Below, piece by piece: positions 36,969-47,755 of a stretch of 64,000 bases of DNA; position 1 is the stretch's first letter, and each line of letters opens with the position of its first letter. The DNA lies in contig OU744725.1 in NCBI GenBank assembly GCA_916613615.1, forward strand, positions 57,296,575 to 57,360,574, read 5' to 3'. A program made the translations under genes and the position numbers. Source of the stretch: Steromphala cineraria (lineage: Eukaryota; Mollusca; Gastropoda; Trochida; Trochidae). The notes below the pieces were generated by a model. The model saw nothing but the letters and a program-made list of their open reading frames with translations. It had not been told where the DNA came from and did not search any database.

Positions 36969-37474
36969 TTAAAGGGACAGTCCTTTCGGGGTATAATCCT
37001 CGAGTACATTCATATTATTTACTTAATATGTTATTCAGTCTAAGTAAACCTAGCCTCAATATTATCCCTTTCACTCCTATAGTAGTGAAACGGATAATAT
37101 TGAGGCTAGGTTTACTTAGACTGTATGTTATTATTACATGATTATGACACAAATATGTTGAAACATGAATATGTTACTCGGGGTAACATTTTTGTTGATT
37201 TATATTTAAGCAACGTGAAAACGAAGAGCACACACTGGGTCAAAAGGGTCAAAACTGAAGCCATTCATTGGCGCTGCGAGTGTTAAAAGCCTCACTTTCA
37301 CAAGGCAGTGTTTTAAAATCTTATCATTAATCAATGGGTAAAGGTGTGGACACAATATCGTTGAGTTGTTTTTCTTTGATTAAAAGTACAAAATTGCTAA
37401 AAGTACACCGTTCTCCATGTCTTTTTTTTATAAACAAGATGGCGGATCGGAAGTCGATAGGACAGCCCCTTTAA
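36969..37474. mobile_element. Family C MITE, copy 2 (with nested hairpin)
   Basis: Ends TTAAAGGGACAGTCCTTTCG and CGATAGGACAGCCCCTTTAA. AAGATGGCGGAT near the right end matches copy 1. It is about 100 bp longer than copy 1 because a hairpin element occupies 37023-37132. Confidence 0.8.
37023..37132. mobile_element. Hairpin element nested in family C copy 2
   Basis: Arms of about 50 bp (CAGTCTAAGTAAACCTAGCC and its complement) separated by a loop of a few bases. The ORF 36938-37141 passes through it. Confidence 0.85.
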
Positions 37475-38163
37475 GCACTTAAAACCACAACAACAAGTAC
37501 CCTAGATGAATATTGAATATTATGCGAGTTCATTTTCCAACATTTCGATTGGTCGAGAGACGGTCACGTGGCAGTCAACAAAAAAAGCATATTCCGACCA
37601 AAAAGGTTTGAGTTACTAAAAATGACCCGATGGCATCATACCGTTATGTCATGATGTCAATTGTCCATCTAAGCTAATAATAGAGCTGAAATGCCGATCC
37701 AGACTATAGTCTTATGTCCTCTTTTCGTTTTAAAAACGAGACATAATAAAACAATTATGGACTGGTGAATTCGGAAAAATGTCTATAGCCCTGAGGAAAA
37801 CAGTATCGACCTCAGTTTATGTCCTCGGTCAATATTCCTCTCCTCGGGTCTATCAAAACCAGTGTAAGAAATTTATATGAACTTATGTTATTGTTGTGCG
37901 AGTCTCCTTCCTCTTCATTACCGATAATGACAAGGTCCCTGAAGTTTATTATATGATCAGCGATGAAATATTGGGTTTTATCAGTGAAATAAACTGTCTA
38001 TCAGGCAACAGTGACGATATATTATATTTTCACTGTGACCAGTGACGATATATTATATCGTCACTTGTCAGGTGCCGGAACTACTTTCAGCCATGTGAAC
38101 AAAAGGGGTAACTTTCCAGTGTTAAAGTCCTCTTAATTACATATTTCATCAAAAAATCATATA
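37475..38163. other. No gene; short palindromes
   Basis: AGTGACGATATATTATATCG is repeated at about 38007 and 38040. The second copy continues to a perfect 25-bp palindrome ending at about 38065. Otherwise unassigned. Confidence 0.5.
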
Positions 38164-38314
38164 ATAAATAGAATACTTAATGTAGTTTTCCAAATACCAG
38201 GTATATTTCATCGAGTGTCGTGGGTAAAGCCACTCGTGAAATATCAACTTTACCCATGACACTCGATGAAATAAACCTGGTATTTGGAAAACAACATTAA
38301 GTATCCTTTATTTA
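38164..38314. mobile_element. Hairpin (palindromic) element
   Basis: Arms 38164-38228 and 38249-38314 (AATACTTAATGTAGTTTTCC.. against ..GGAAAACAACATTAAGTATC) with nested CACTCG/CGAGTG pairs. The end motif GTATCCTTTATTTA matches the hairpin at 6562-6716. Confidence 0.88.
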
Positions 38315-39540
38315 TTTAAAAAAAATTAACTATGTGTAGAATACATTATGCTATGTTTTATGGTAGTTATCGTTATCTACTCCTTCTAGTTTTTGTATTC
38401 TATATGCGGGAGGAAAAACAGGTTCGTTGTAATTAAGCTTTTGATTAAAAAAAATCATTTTCACGGACTAAAAAATCTTATTGGTGAAAGGTCAGAAACA
38501 TTTGTTTGTTTTAAAGAGCATTCTCTTATACGCTAAATGTTATCTGACATTTCAAATAATAAAAAGGAATGTTCTTATAATACATAGACTAATGAGAACA
38601 AGTTTGTCAACTTAACTTTTTATCATAAAATGTGATCGATGCTAAACGGTTAAACTTGGTATCCAGATCTGATAAACTTAGATCGTAACTCAACTATTTT
38701 CTCAAACTTTCATGCGAAACCTTTAAAGGTTACAGATCTTTTATAACGTCGTCGCACGTTAACGGGGTGTTTGTATAAATATGGAAATTCGTAAACCCTA
38801 TCCAGAAAGTAAATATATAAGTAGCACACATTTACACTACTCAAAAGAAGTAAAGGAACACTCAAGTATAGTAATATCATATGCACTAACTTTAAATATC
38901 AACAGCTCAAAGAGAACTTTTTTATTGTAAGTTTTGTTCATACCCACATGTATACCTGACTTTGGTCTACTGATTTCTAAACGCACAAGAATTTTTTTAA
39001 TTCGACTAATTTTTCAATTTTTGAATTTTTATTTTGTCACATTTTTTCAGGACAATGTCTTCATCAAGCTTTTCACACCAAGGGATATAATTTTCAATGC
39101 GATAAAGTCATCAAAGACAAACCGCAGTGTTTTGAATCGGACCCATCTGACATCCTGTGACTTTAAATTTCATATTCGACCCCTGCCTTGTTTTTGACAT
39201 CAAAGCTCAATGCAGAAACTGTATCACTCACAGTATTTTATTTCAATATGTCAGTAAGATAGTGTTTCTTTCAAAACAATACATACATCAACCATGCGCT
39301 GAGCTATTAAGTTTATATGGACCACTATTACATGTGTTCCTTTGATTCTTTTGGGTAGTATATATCGTGACAAAGTCTTGGTCATAAAAGCTCTGTCAAA
39401 TTGTGTTAAAATCACCACACGCTATCGTTAATTATTGTACAGAATGTGTTTCAATTTCCGTACAAGAAAATTTCCACTTAACCGTTAAACAGATCATTGA
39501 GCGTGATGTTAAACGTTTTTAAGTTAACAAAATTTTAATA
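38315..39540. other. No gene recognised
   Basis: The ORFs at 38934-39197 and 39157-39345 overlap in different frames and have no recognised motif. Confidence 0.35.
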
Positions 39541-39970
39541 CAATCTAGTTAAAGCTAGCTTTAATGTTATCGTCCCCTAAGTCCTTACGTTACATCTATA
39601 TATATAGCTAGCTACTAACCCACCTGGTCCGTGTCACGCGTGCGTGGAAATCAACCAATGGAAAAAGAACTGGCTGATCTCTTTGAATCGGGCGTCGTTA
39701 GGATTTATATTGCATTTTACACTTTATGAGCATGAATATCGATGATTTAATGTATGACTTATTGGAAATAAACATTAACGCTAGTTTTAACTAAATTGAC
39801 CGATTCTATCAGCTTGTATTAACTAGATTGTCCCATTCAAAGAGATCAGCCAGTTCTTTTTCCATTGGCTGATTTCCGCGCATGCGTGACACGGACCAGG
39901 TGGGTTAGTAGCTAGATGTAACGTAAGGACTTAGGGGACGATAACATTACAGCTAGTTTTAACTAGATTG
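39541..39970. mobile_element. Foldback element, ~140-bp arms
   Basis: Inverted arms 39541-39690 and 39832-39970 share CAATCTAGTTAAAGCTAGCT, CCCCTAAGTCCTTACGTTAC, ACCTGGTCCGTGTCACGC and AAGAACTGGCTGATCTCTTT. The terminal AACTAGATTG motif also occurs twice in the spacer (about 39784 and 39821), so short direct copies of the end lie inside. Confidence 0.9.
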
Positions 39971-40438
39971 ATTTTAATATAACCCATCTTCGCAAGTTAT
40001 CGCCATTTAGACTCAACATACAGTAACCGAAATGATGGAACAACCATGACAACACACTTTTTTAAAGATTGCAGTTAGAGTTGCTTCCCCTGGTGTAGCG
40101 ACGTTGGCACGTAATTCATAGAAAAGTGAAATAGGATTTTACTAAAATGTTTGCACATTTTGATATCGACATTAAATAATTTCAGGGGACGCATATGTCC
40201 CTTTGAATAAGTAATTTATGGATATGGTATTGATAAGATATGGTCCACGGGCATTATCAATAATACCCGCGGGATTTAATGTAAATGTCTTATCTATTTC
40301 ATAAACCGCCAAATAGTTATAATAACATTAAATGTGACCGGGACGGGAAATAACAGAGGCGGCCGTAAAATATCCAAAAACCCAAACTAAGATCTTTGTT
40401 ATAAGAGGACCTAACAAAAAAACTCTGTCAGCGCTGTC

Positions 40439-40515
40439 ATTATAGCTCAGTAGTCAGAGCGTTGGATTTAGCGTTTGGGAGACTAAACTCTGCGGGTTCG
40501 AAACGGCATATCGCT
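40439..40515 (+). repeat. tRNA-like pseudogene or SINE head
   Basis: A box-like TATAGCTCAGTAGTCAGAGC and B box-like GCGGGTTCGAAAC have plausible spacing, but the anticodon and T stems do not pair and the acceptor ends do not match. Not a functional tRNA. Confidence 0.5.
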
Positions 40516-42833
40516 AAAACATTTGCAGTGACAAAATTAGATTTATGATATTTTTCAAAAGTGATAGTCAGTTTACACTTTGACTTAAACAAAAATTATC
40601 AATTACATCGTTCGGAAATAATTATTTGAAGAGGGATATATCATAATAATATCTTGTCTTGCAGGACGATTATGTTGATTATAACCTGCATACGAGGGAC
40701 ATTACTCGAATAATTCCCTTCCTGGACGAGTCAGAAGGAAATTAAAAATATATAAAGGCCTCAAAGAACAATGGAGTGACGTCACTAAAGGTTTATAAAT
40801 CTTAGGTACTTCACAACTCTATATCGGGAACATAGTGTCCTTTGCCTTCGTGTATTGTGAATCAAATAATTTGGCAAAATATAGGTCACAACACAATATG
40901 AAGGAAAACCGTTATGTTTTAAATTAGTTTGTATGAAAATGATATTATATGATAAAGATATTATTCACCTCGTGTGTTTTCGTATCATTGATATCATAAA
41001 TTAGGAAAATGATATCCTCCATATTAGAAGGTTCGTCACAGGCTTGCATAATGCAATTTTTATTCCTTATATTGACATATCAATGATACTGAAACATACT
41101 CGGTAAATAATCTTCATATATGTACATGTCTTTTATGCATGCTTTGTTTTACTTCACATTCTTGTAATTGTAAGTTTAATAGAACTGTTCTCTTTGTGAG
41201 TTAAAGTGGCAATGATAATATGAGTGAATGTGGCTTGAATTTCAACGTGCATGTACACTCGATTTATACTGATATACAACGTTATCTAAACTTTAATTAG
41301 ACCATGAATAAATAATCACGATATACATCTACAATTCCATACATGTATTTCTTCATTGGTATTTTATTTCAAATTGTGGCAGATATGTTTCAAGAGCAAT
41401 CCATGTAGGTGGATAAAACATGAGATTTAATAATGGAGAATCCACTACACCGTATCCATTCTCCATCTTCATCCATAAATGACTTCTCAACATTTCTCAG
41501 TGTCAATTTCTAACATTTCAAATAGATTTCCACCTTATTACTATTCAAGGACTACATTTTCAGTGATTACTCATCGGATGTGGGAAACAAACAAAAGCCG
41601 TCATTGGATCAGGTTTGTTCATGTACGCTTATCCAAACATTCACGCGCCGCTATATTATTAACAGCCAATACCTCGCGCTGCACGTGCGCACCACGCGTC
41701 ACCCGTCAAGTGTGAAACACCGCCTACTTATTTATAAATAAACATTGAAAAAATGGCAATTTTTTGTGAATAAAATCGCTTATTTAACAATCAGAGGGTT
41801 GCACACTCGACTCAGAACTCCGACACTTTCTAAAGTTTCATTTTTTTACTATCCTATTAGGACATGTCATTCAAACCTGTATTTTATAAATTCTATAAAT
41901 TTTATAAATACATGAAAATAATAAACTCTATAGTGTTGACACTATAGAGTGCCTACGACCATGGTTTAATGACAAAATAACTATTGGGCACTATAAAAAC
42001 CAAGAATTTCTTAGAAATAACCAATATATAACTACACCTATCTGATACAATTGTAAAACGTTTATGTATCTAAATATCCATGGACGTTCTGATAACGTAA
42101 AAATCAACTTACTTTTTTATCTACCGTTGTTTGTGTACCGTTGTTTATCTGAAGCAAATCTTCTTATCTTTCTGAATATAATTAATTCATAAGAAATAAG
42201 CAATTAACATTTGTTTGAAATAACTGATTAATTTTTTTTACATGTAATACGGAATTGACGTGAAAACAAAACAAAAAGATATACAGTTTTGTATTTATTA
42301 TCAATATTATCAAATTACTGTAAGTAGTTTGAGTCTCTTTTTTTGTTGTTGAATTTCTGGCATTAATCGAATTGTATTTGTTTTGCCAGGTAAATAATTC
42401 TGATTAAGACAATAATTTTTAATTAGATTTTGTGAAAATGTGTTATTTGTCATACCTTTTACTAATTGTTTTTCGAAAAAAAAACGTTTCCATTGTGGTA
42501 CTACTTTATGGTCATAATATGAGTAAGTTCAATATCAAATAGCACATATTATAACATTACAATAATTAATTTCAATATTCATATCATGAAATTTTTTACA
42601 CTATAATAAAATAGAGTTGATATGAATTTTAAAATCGTACTTTTAACGTAATTTATATAAATAATAATTGTGGAAAAAAAATGTGAAAATCAATAGTTGT
42701 ACATACAGCAGCTGCAAGGATAATCAATGTAAATGAGACTTCAGTACATCCACTGCACTTATAGATATATTAGAGAAATTGTGATAAATAGTTAATCGCA
42801 TATGTATAATAGAGCCTAGCTGTGCTTTGACTG
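40516..42833. other. No gene recognised
   Basis: AT-rich. Includes a 26-nt palindrome at 41925-41950 (ACTCTATAGTGT, TG, ACACTATAGAGT). A GC-richer patch at 41600-41700 lies inside ORF 41479-41715, with no recognised domain. Confidence 0.4.
41925..41950. repeat. Perfect 12-bp-arm palindrome
   Basis: ACTCTATAGTGT / ACACTATAGAGT around a TG centre. Confidence 0.9.
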
Positions 42834-43145
42834 CTAACTACCCGTTCTATTTAATCTGGTGGTTTCCTGGATTAGGTGAATATTGCTATTGATCTGCGTT
42901 ATCAGTTCTGCTGTGAGGCCGGGTGTTGTCATGATAGTTTGAAACACGTGCCTGTTTGTAAAGAAAGGATAAAAAATTACAGAACATATCTCAAGACCCA
43001 CGTCATGTACGATCAAAGCTAATGTCCCAAATCCTTTGTCAGATAAAGAGGTAGGCTCAGCAACAACTACAGTTGCATGGCAGCGCACAGGAGTGGAATA
43101 TATTGTTAAGATTAACAATGTGCTGAGCACGCTTCCGAGCGTCAT
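42834..43145 (-). CDS. Candidate small secreted protein, minus strand
   Basis: A 103-codon ORF in DNA clearly less AT-rich than its surroundings. The start MTLGSVLSTLLILTIYSTPV is hydrophobic and followed by RCHA, which reads like a signal peptide. The remainder has no recognised domain. It lies head-to-head with the neuropeptide gene, 388 bp from its ATG, so a shared promoter region is possible. Part of the frame contains a pyrimidine-rich stretch ending ACAAACAG, which could be a splice acceptor, so only part may be exon. The opposite-strand ORF 43036-43374 overlaps it, and I cannot tell which, if either, is real. Confidence 0.2.
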   Translation of the reverse strand: MTLGSVLSTLLILTIYSTPVRCHATVVVAEPTSLSDKGFGTLALIVHDVGLEICSVIFYPFFTNRHVFQTIMTTPGLTAELITQINSNIHLIQETTRLNRTGS

Positions 43146-43533
43146 CGACAGGAGCTCCGTTTACAAGCAGGCGTGTTTGGTAAATGAACGTGTGTTTCAG
43201 CAGTGTTGGCCATCCAATAAGGACTCATCGAGTGGGCAGCAGAGGCTGGGCGCATCGTATAGAAGGGCCTTAGTAGCTGTTCTCGATCGTGCTAAGCTTG
43301 AAGCGTCATGGACTAGATCGCTCGCTCTGATCTCCCATCAATTGAAACAAGAGAAACGGGGGCGGTCGTGCTAAAAAAGCCAGCTCGGGCGAATCGGTCA
43401 GTGGGGGAATAACAGGACGAACGGAGTAGGGCTCGGCTGGCAATTCTTCTACTACTTTTTGGAACTTTTAAAGTATAGACTGTGTTGGTAAGAGCAAGGA
43501 ATAAGTGTAAGACTTTTCAGAGAATATTCGGCA
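43146..43533 (+). promoter_or_regulatory. GC-richer leader/promoter block of neuropeptide gene
   Basis: Base composition rises to near 50% GC upstream of the signal-peptide exon, unlike the rest of the window, as expected of a promoter and 5' leader. A CCAAT string is at about 43212. No clear TATA box was seen; TTTTAAAGTATAG near 43468 is weak. The start site was not determined. A GGTAAGAG and a TTTTCAG just before the ATG could also indicate a spliced leader exon. Confidence 0.35.
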
Positions 43534-43615
43534 ATGGGTTCTGAGTTCAATCACACGTGGTGTGTGACCTTTACTGCGTTGATCTACCTTGCTTTGCTGC
43601 TTCAACCCGCATCAG
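43534..43615 (+). CDS. GGNG-type excitatory neuropeptide precursor, exon 1 (signal peptide)
   Basis: ATG with G at -3 and G at +4 opens 27 codons plus one base. It begins MGSEFNHTWCVTF, followed by the hydrophobic core TALIYLALLLQPASG, a classic signal peptide with small residues (A-S-G) before the expected cleavage point. It ends at TCAG|GTGAGT, a strong donor in phase 1. Joined to the phase-1 acceptor at 61952, the shared codon becomes Gly and the reading continues ..QPASG-KCVGKWAIHSCFG, placing the peptide directly after the signal sequence as in known GGNG precursors. The product would be secreted from neurons or endocrine cells. The start choice is supported by Kozak context and by the lack of an upstream in-frame alternative that keeps the signal peptide N-terminal. 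Confidence 0.8.
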
Positions 43616-45504
43616 GTGAGTTCAACCATACATCGTTATCTTTGCTCTAACATCCTCACAAACAAAATAGTTTTATTGTAAGAAAATGTAACACATGTTG
43701 GATAAAGGAACGTTAAAAGCCTCAATTTCTAAATACGTTTATTGTAAATTCTAGATGTAAATTGTTAAGTTAGTTAAGATAATTTTTAGGAAAGATATAT
43801 TTTAAAGTAACCAACCAGATCCATCATTCTGGGAATATCTCATAAGGAAGTGATGAATCCAAGCTGTCTTCAAAATCAAACAAAGTTCTCAGCTTGTTCC
43901 AGATGTCAAGTATTGTATCGTTAAGTCTGTATTTAAACGTGATTGCAGGGTTTTGAACACCAATAAATATAGGAATTCAAGTAATGAAAACTTTTGATAA
44001 ATAGAAATGACAATCTATGAATTCCATTAAGATATTTTACAGATACATGTTTTTTTGCATGTAAACGGAAGGTTTATTTTATAATTAGCGATAAGTTAAA
44101 CCTGAATTTATTAATGTTAACAATATTATGCTAGGAGATGAAATTGTCCTTAAATGTCCATCCGAAGTTATAGATAATATGCTAAGACATTTCATCTCTT
44201 TACCAATGTGAAACTAAAGCTACACATGGTAACTAGAATCATAGCAATTATATCATAATTTATAAGAAACCTAGTGAAAAAACGGTGTTCGTCCATTCTT
44301 TTATCATAATACAAAACTTAAAATAACAACTTTCGAGTCTTGTTACAAATGGATAAATAAACGCTCTCTCTCTCTCATGGGGCCTATATATATATGTGAG
44401 AGTGGTTATATATTGATCAATATGCAACGACATCTGATGTTTCTGTGAACTGTGAAGATACCATAAAAACACACTCTTGATGACCATACTGACTCTCCGG
44501 AAGTCATCACTGGCAACTACCATGGTCAGTGATGAGCAGTTGGAGGGTCAGTGAAGTTGATGAACTTATCTATCAAATGAATTTCCGTAACTTGGAGTAA
44601 GGAGATGTTTCTATCACTAAATACACGAAGCCGTGTTTACAGTTAGGCTGATTTAAAATGAAATATCAAAGGTCATCTTCACGACATTCTAACTGATACT
44701 CTTATTTTTCAAATGAAATCAGAGATTTATTTTTTAAATAAATACGCTGACGTTGACACTTTTCTATAGACGTTTAAAGGCCAACATTACAATAAAAATA
44801 TCCTACTGAATACACTATAAATTGGAATTATTAGATTTCAGTATTTGAAAATCTCGTAAACAATGTACTCTATCTTTGTCATTATTGTTTAGAAGAATCA
44901 CATTAAAGAATCTATGTCCTACTATTATAGTGATGTACATGTAGTTATCATTTTATAGTTCTTATAGTTCGTATAAAATTTTGAGACAAAAGACAATAAC
45001 AACCATTCAGTGATAGAATCTGTTAACTTCCCTATCGTAAGGTTTTATAGGTGAACATTCACCATTCCGTATTCCGACGAATATTTCATTTTGACTTTTC
45101 ATATCAGTGCCCATACTTTAAGTATCTTCGGCGAACACCGATGTAAAAGATATCTCAAACAACATTTATAGGCAAATATCAATGAAGCATATTAGACGCC
45201 AGAGTGTAACAGAAAAACACTTAGTTTGTGATTCCTGGGCGTTAAGGTCAATCCTCTAGACATATCATATGACATAAAGCTATAATGCTAGTGTTAAAGA
45301 ACAGTTTCATATCATAATGACATACAACAATAGCAGTGGCAATAATAAAGGAGCATAACGGGGCATGTCATATGGACAATGGATATATGGACAAAACTGT
45401 ACTCGTGTTCTCATTGGATTCATTAAGGAAACACTTTGGCTTCAAATATATTAACGTACGTTTACTTACATGAATATTTTGATAAGATGAATATATATAA
45501 TATC

Positions 45505-45868
45505 TTAAGGGGCAGTAGCATGTTTTTAAGGGGAATATAAGGTGATGTAAGGGAAATGAAAATGAATGGTTCCAATTAAAAGACAATGTATTTAAACTAA
45601 ATGGAGCAGTAATAATTCAAATATATATTGTAAAGTTTAGCCATGCGATTGCTTTTTTTTCACACAAAATGAATAAAAGGTGTTCACACAAAATGGCCGC
45701 AAGTGGGTTTTATGTGAATCTTCATACTTTGTCCTCTGACTATGGGTGTTTTGTTTGTGTAATGAGATTTATGTCACTGTCAAAATAATACATTTAACAT
45801 AAACTTACAATTATCAGTGAAAAAAATTAAATAGAAAATTATCAAACAGCGTGCTACTGCCCCTTTAA
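45505..45868 (+). mobile_element. Family B MITE, copy 7 (intact ends)
   Basis: TTAAGGGGCAGTAGCATG to CGTGCTACTGCCCCTTTAA, same orientation as copy 2, full interior. Confidence 0.88.
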
Positions 45869-47049
45869 AGTTACAGTCCACGTTATTTTTCTACAAAATA
45901 TGATGAGCAAATACAAAAAGAATAAGTATCCAGTTTTCTACATAAATACGGCGCTTTATTAATATAAAAGTCATCATGGCTCCTATTGATAGGACATCTA
46001 ACAATATGTGATCAAGTAAATAGATAGCCACAAGTTCAAATAGAGGAGTCCAATTTTCAACACCATAATTTTGGACGACGAGGCCATTTAAAGTTTCGTA
46101 GGTCTTTAATCTTATTGAAATGGCTACTATTAACATGACATTTGACAACATAAGATCAATAAAAAGATTAAAAATGAGAAGTAGAAAATTCGTTTACCCA
46201 ATTTAAGAAGTTCAAAGGGTGGTCCTCTTTCAAGTCTTTCAAGTCTGATTATAATGGAGCGGCCTTTTTTGAAAACATTTGACCGACAAAAAGATTAAAC
46301 ATACTCAGTCGTGTCCTCAATCTCAGTTTAAACAACCAACCTAAATATCTTAGTAAACTAACTAACTTTTTTTGACAGGATTTTTGACAAAATGTGATTG
46401 GCTGCTGTATGGAAATGTGTGTTACTGAACATGAAAATAATAACAAAGTTAATAAAACTTCAGTACAACGACTCCCCTAAGCGTCTTATTAGTCTGATAC
46501 CCCACTGAAATGGCTTCTATTGACAGAAGTCTTATCTGTGGAAGACTAAGTCTGGATATTCACAGCTGGGGAATGGAGGTGACAGGTCGAGTCAGATGAA
46601 TGATAGCAATACACAGGTGCTTGCCTATCACGCACTGTCATCAAAGTAAACGTGTTACTGATCATTTCCCTCAAGTCCAGGCGTATTATGAGGGTCATTG
46701 GTGTTAGATCCAGCAACCTTTATGTGATGTTTATTATCCCTATTTCACCAGACACTCGTGGTATTTGTCAAACATTTCTTCAGATTTTATTTTTATGAGA
46801 GTGTACATTTGTGACAAGACTTTAGGGATTATCAACTTCAAAATACATTTGGCTTGAAAATGGTGTTAAGAGCTATGTTTAAAGTCCCCCTATGTACAAT
46901 AAGGAAAACCATTATCGATGATACGTTTAATTGCATATCAAATTGGACAACATTTTGTTAGGTAACTTTAGAGTGTAGTTTATTTTAATATGTGACACTA
47001 CAGTAGTTTTTTTATACGATCTACCTTGTTTAAAATACTGTAAAATCAT

Positions 47050-47126
47050 TATATTTCGCGGGGGGTTAATTTTCGCGCAATTCGCGCAAAAGTATTATTC
47101 GCGAATATTTAACCTCGCGAAAATAT
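47050..47126. repeat. TTCGCG-rich inverted repeat
   Basis: ATATTTCGCGGGGGGTTAAT pairs imperfectly with TTAACCTCGCGAAAATATAT. The spacer carries TTTCGCGCAATTCGCGC. CGCG-rich motifs of this kind recur in many invertebrate genomes; the origin here is not shown by the sequence. Confidence 0.6.
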
Positions 47127-47266
47127 ATACAGATATATATGATTTGAACGTGGAAACACATTGAAACAATTACAGGCAAGTAAGATGGTTAATGTCTGCC
47201 AGTCGAGGCACTCAAGCGAGTAATCACAAAATGGCCTCAAATGGGATTGAATTAGTAACTTTTGCT

Positions 47267-47755
47267 TCAAACTACGACGCCACTACGATTATCTACGGTT
47301 CCCAGTACGTCCATCTCGTGCATGTTCCGTCTCTTGACAGTTTGCAGCACGTTAAGATCGGGTAAACTACCTCTTCGCCTAGTTTTCAGTAGTTTCATCC
47401 GGTCATTAAACAGTTGATATCCGTTATCAGCTAGACGTTAATATCCACAATCCCGTTCAAACACGTTTCGAACTCGACCAACTCGTTTTTCAGAAGGTTC
47501 TTTCAGTTTCCACCATATTCCCATTGGATGCGTGATATTTGTACAGTTCTTAAGCTTCTTCTTGTATGTCTTGGTTCATGTCAATCCCGTTAAAAGTACG
47601 TTGGCACTACCTCTAATTCTAGAACAGAGAACGTTAGACGTGTCGAAAGTCCTGGAACACCCTTCCGTTTTAGTACTTCCGAATCCGTCTAGTGCCATTT
47701 CGCTCTCCCACAGTTCGAGACCGTTTTCAAAAACGTAGTAAGAACGGTTTTGCAT
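47267..47755 (-). pseudogene. Broken coding stretch, unknown protein
   Basis: Minus-strand frame of 163 codons from ATG (47755-47753) to TGA (47269-47267), with two internal stops (TGA 47578-47576, TAA 47440-47438). Far fewer stops occur than expected by chance, and composition is protein-like: MQNRSYYVFENGLELWESEM at the start, THPMGIWWKLKEPSEKRVGR and RLADNGYQLFNDRMKLLKTR later, SLPDLNVLQTVKRRNM near the end. Rich in Arg/Lys, no membrane segment, no family recognised. Two stops and its position within another gene's intron suggest a pseudogene or relic of an unknown mobile-element ORF. The opposite-strand ORF 47532-47738 is its shadow. Confidence 0.5.

Noticed and set aside
40439..40515. 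Functional tRNA gene
   Set aside because: A- and B-box-like strings are present, but the anticodon, T and acceptor stems do not pair.
47532..47738. 68-codon plus-strand ORF with a hydrophobic start
   Set aside because: Exact antisense shadow of the longer broken minus-strand frame, which has more protein-like composition.
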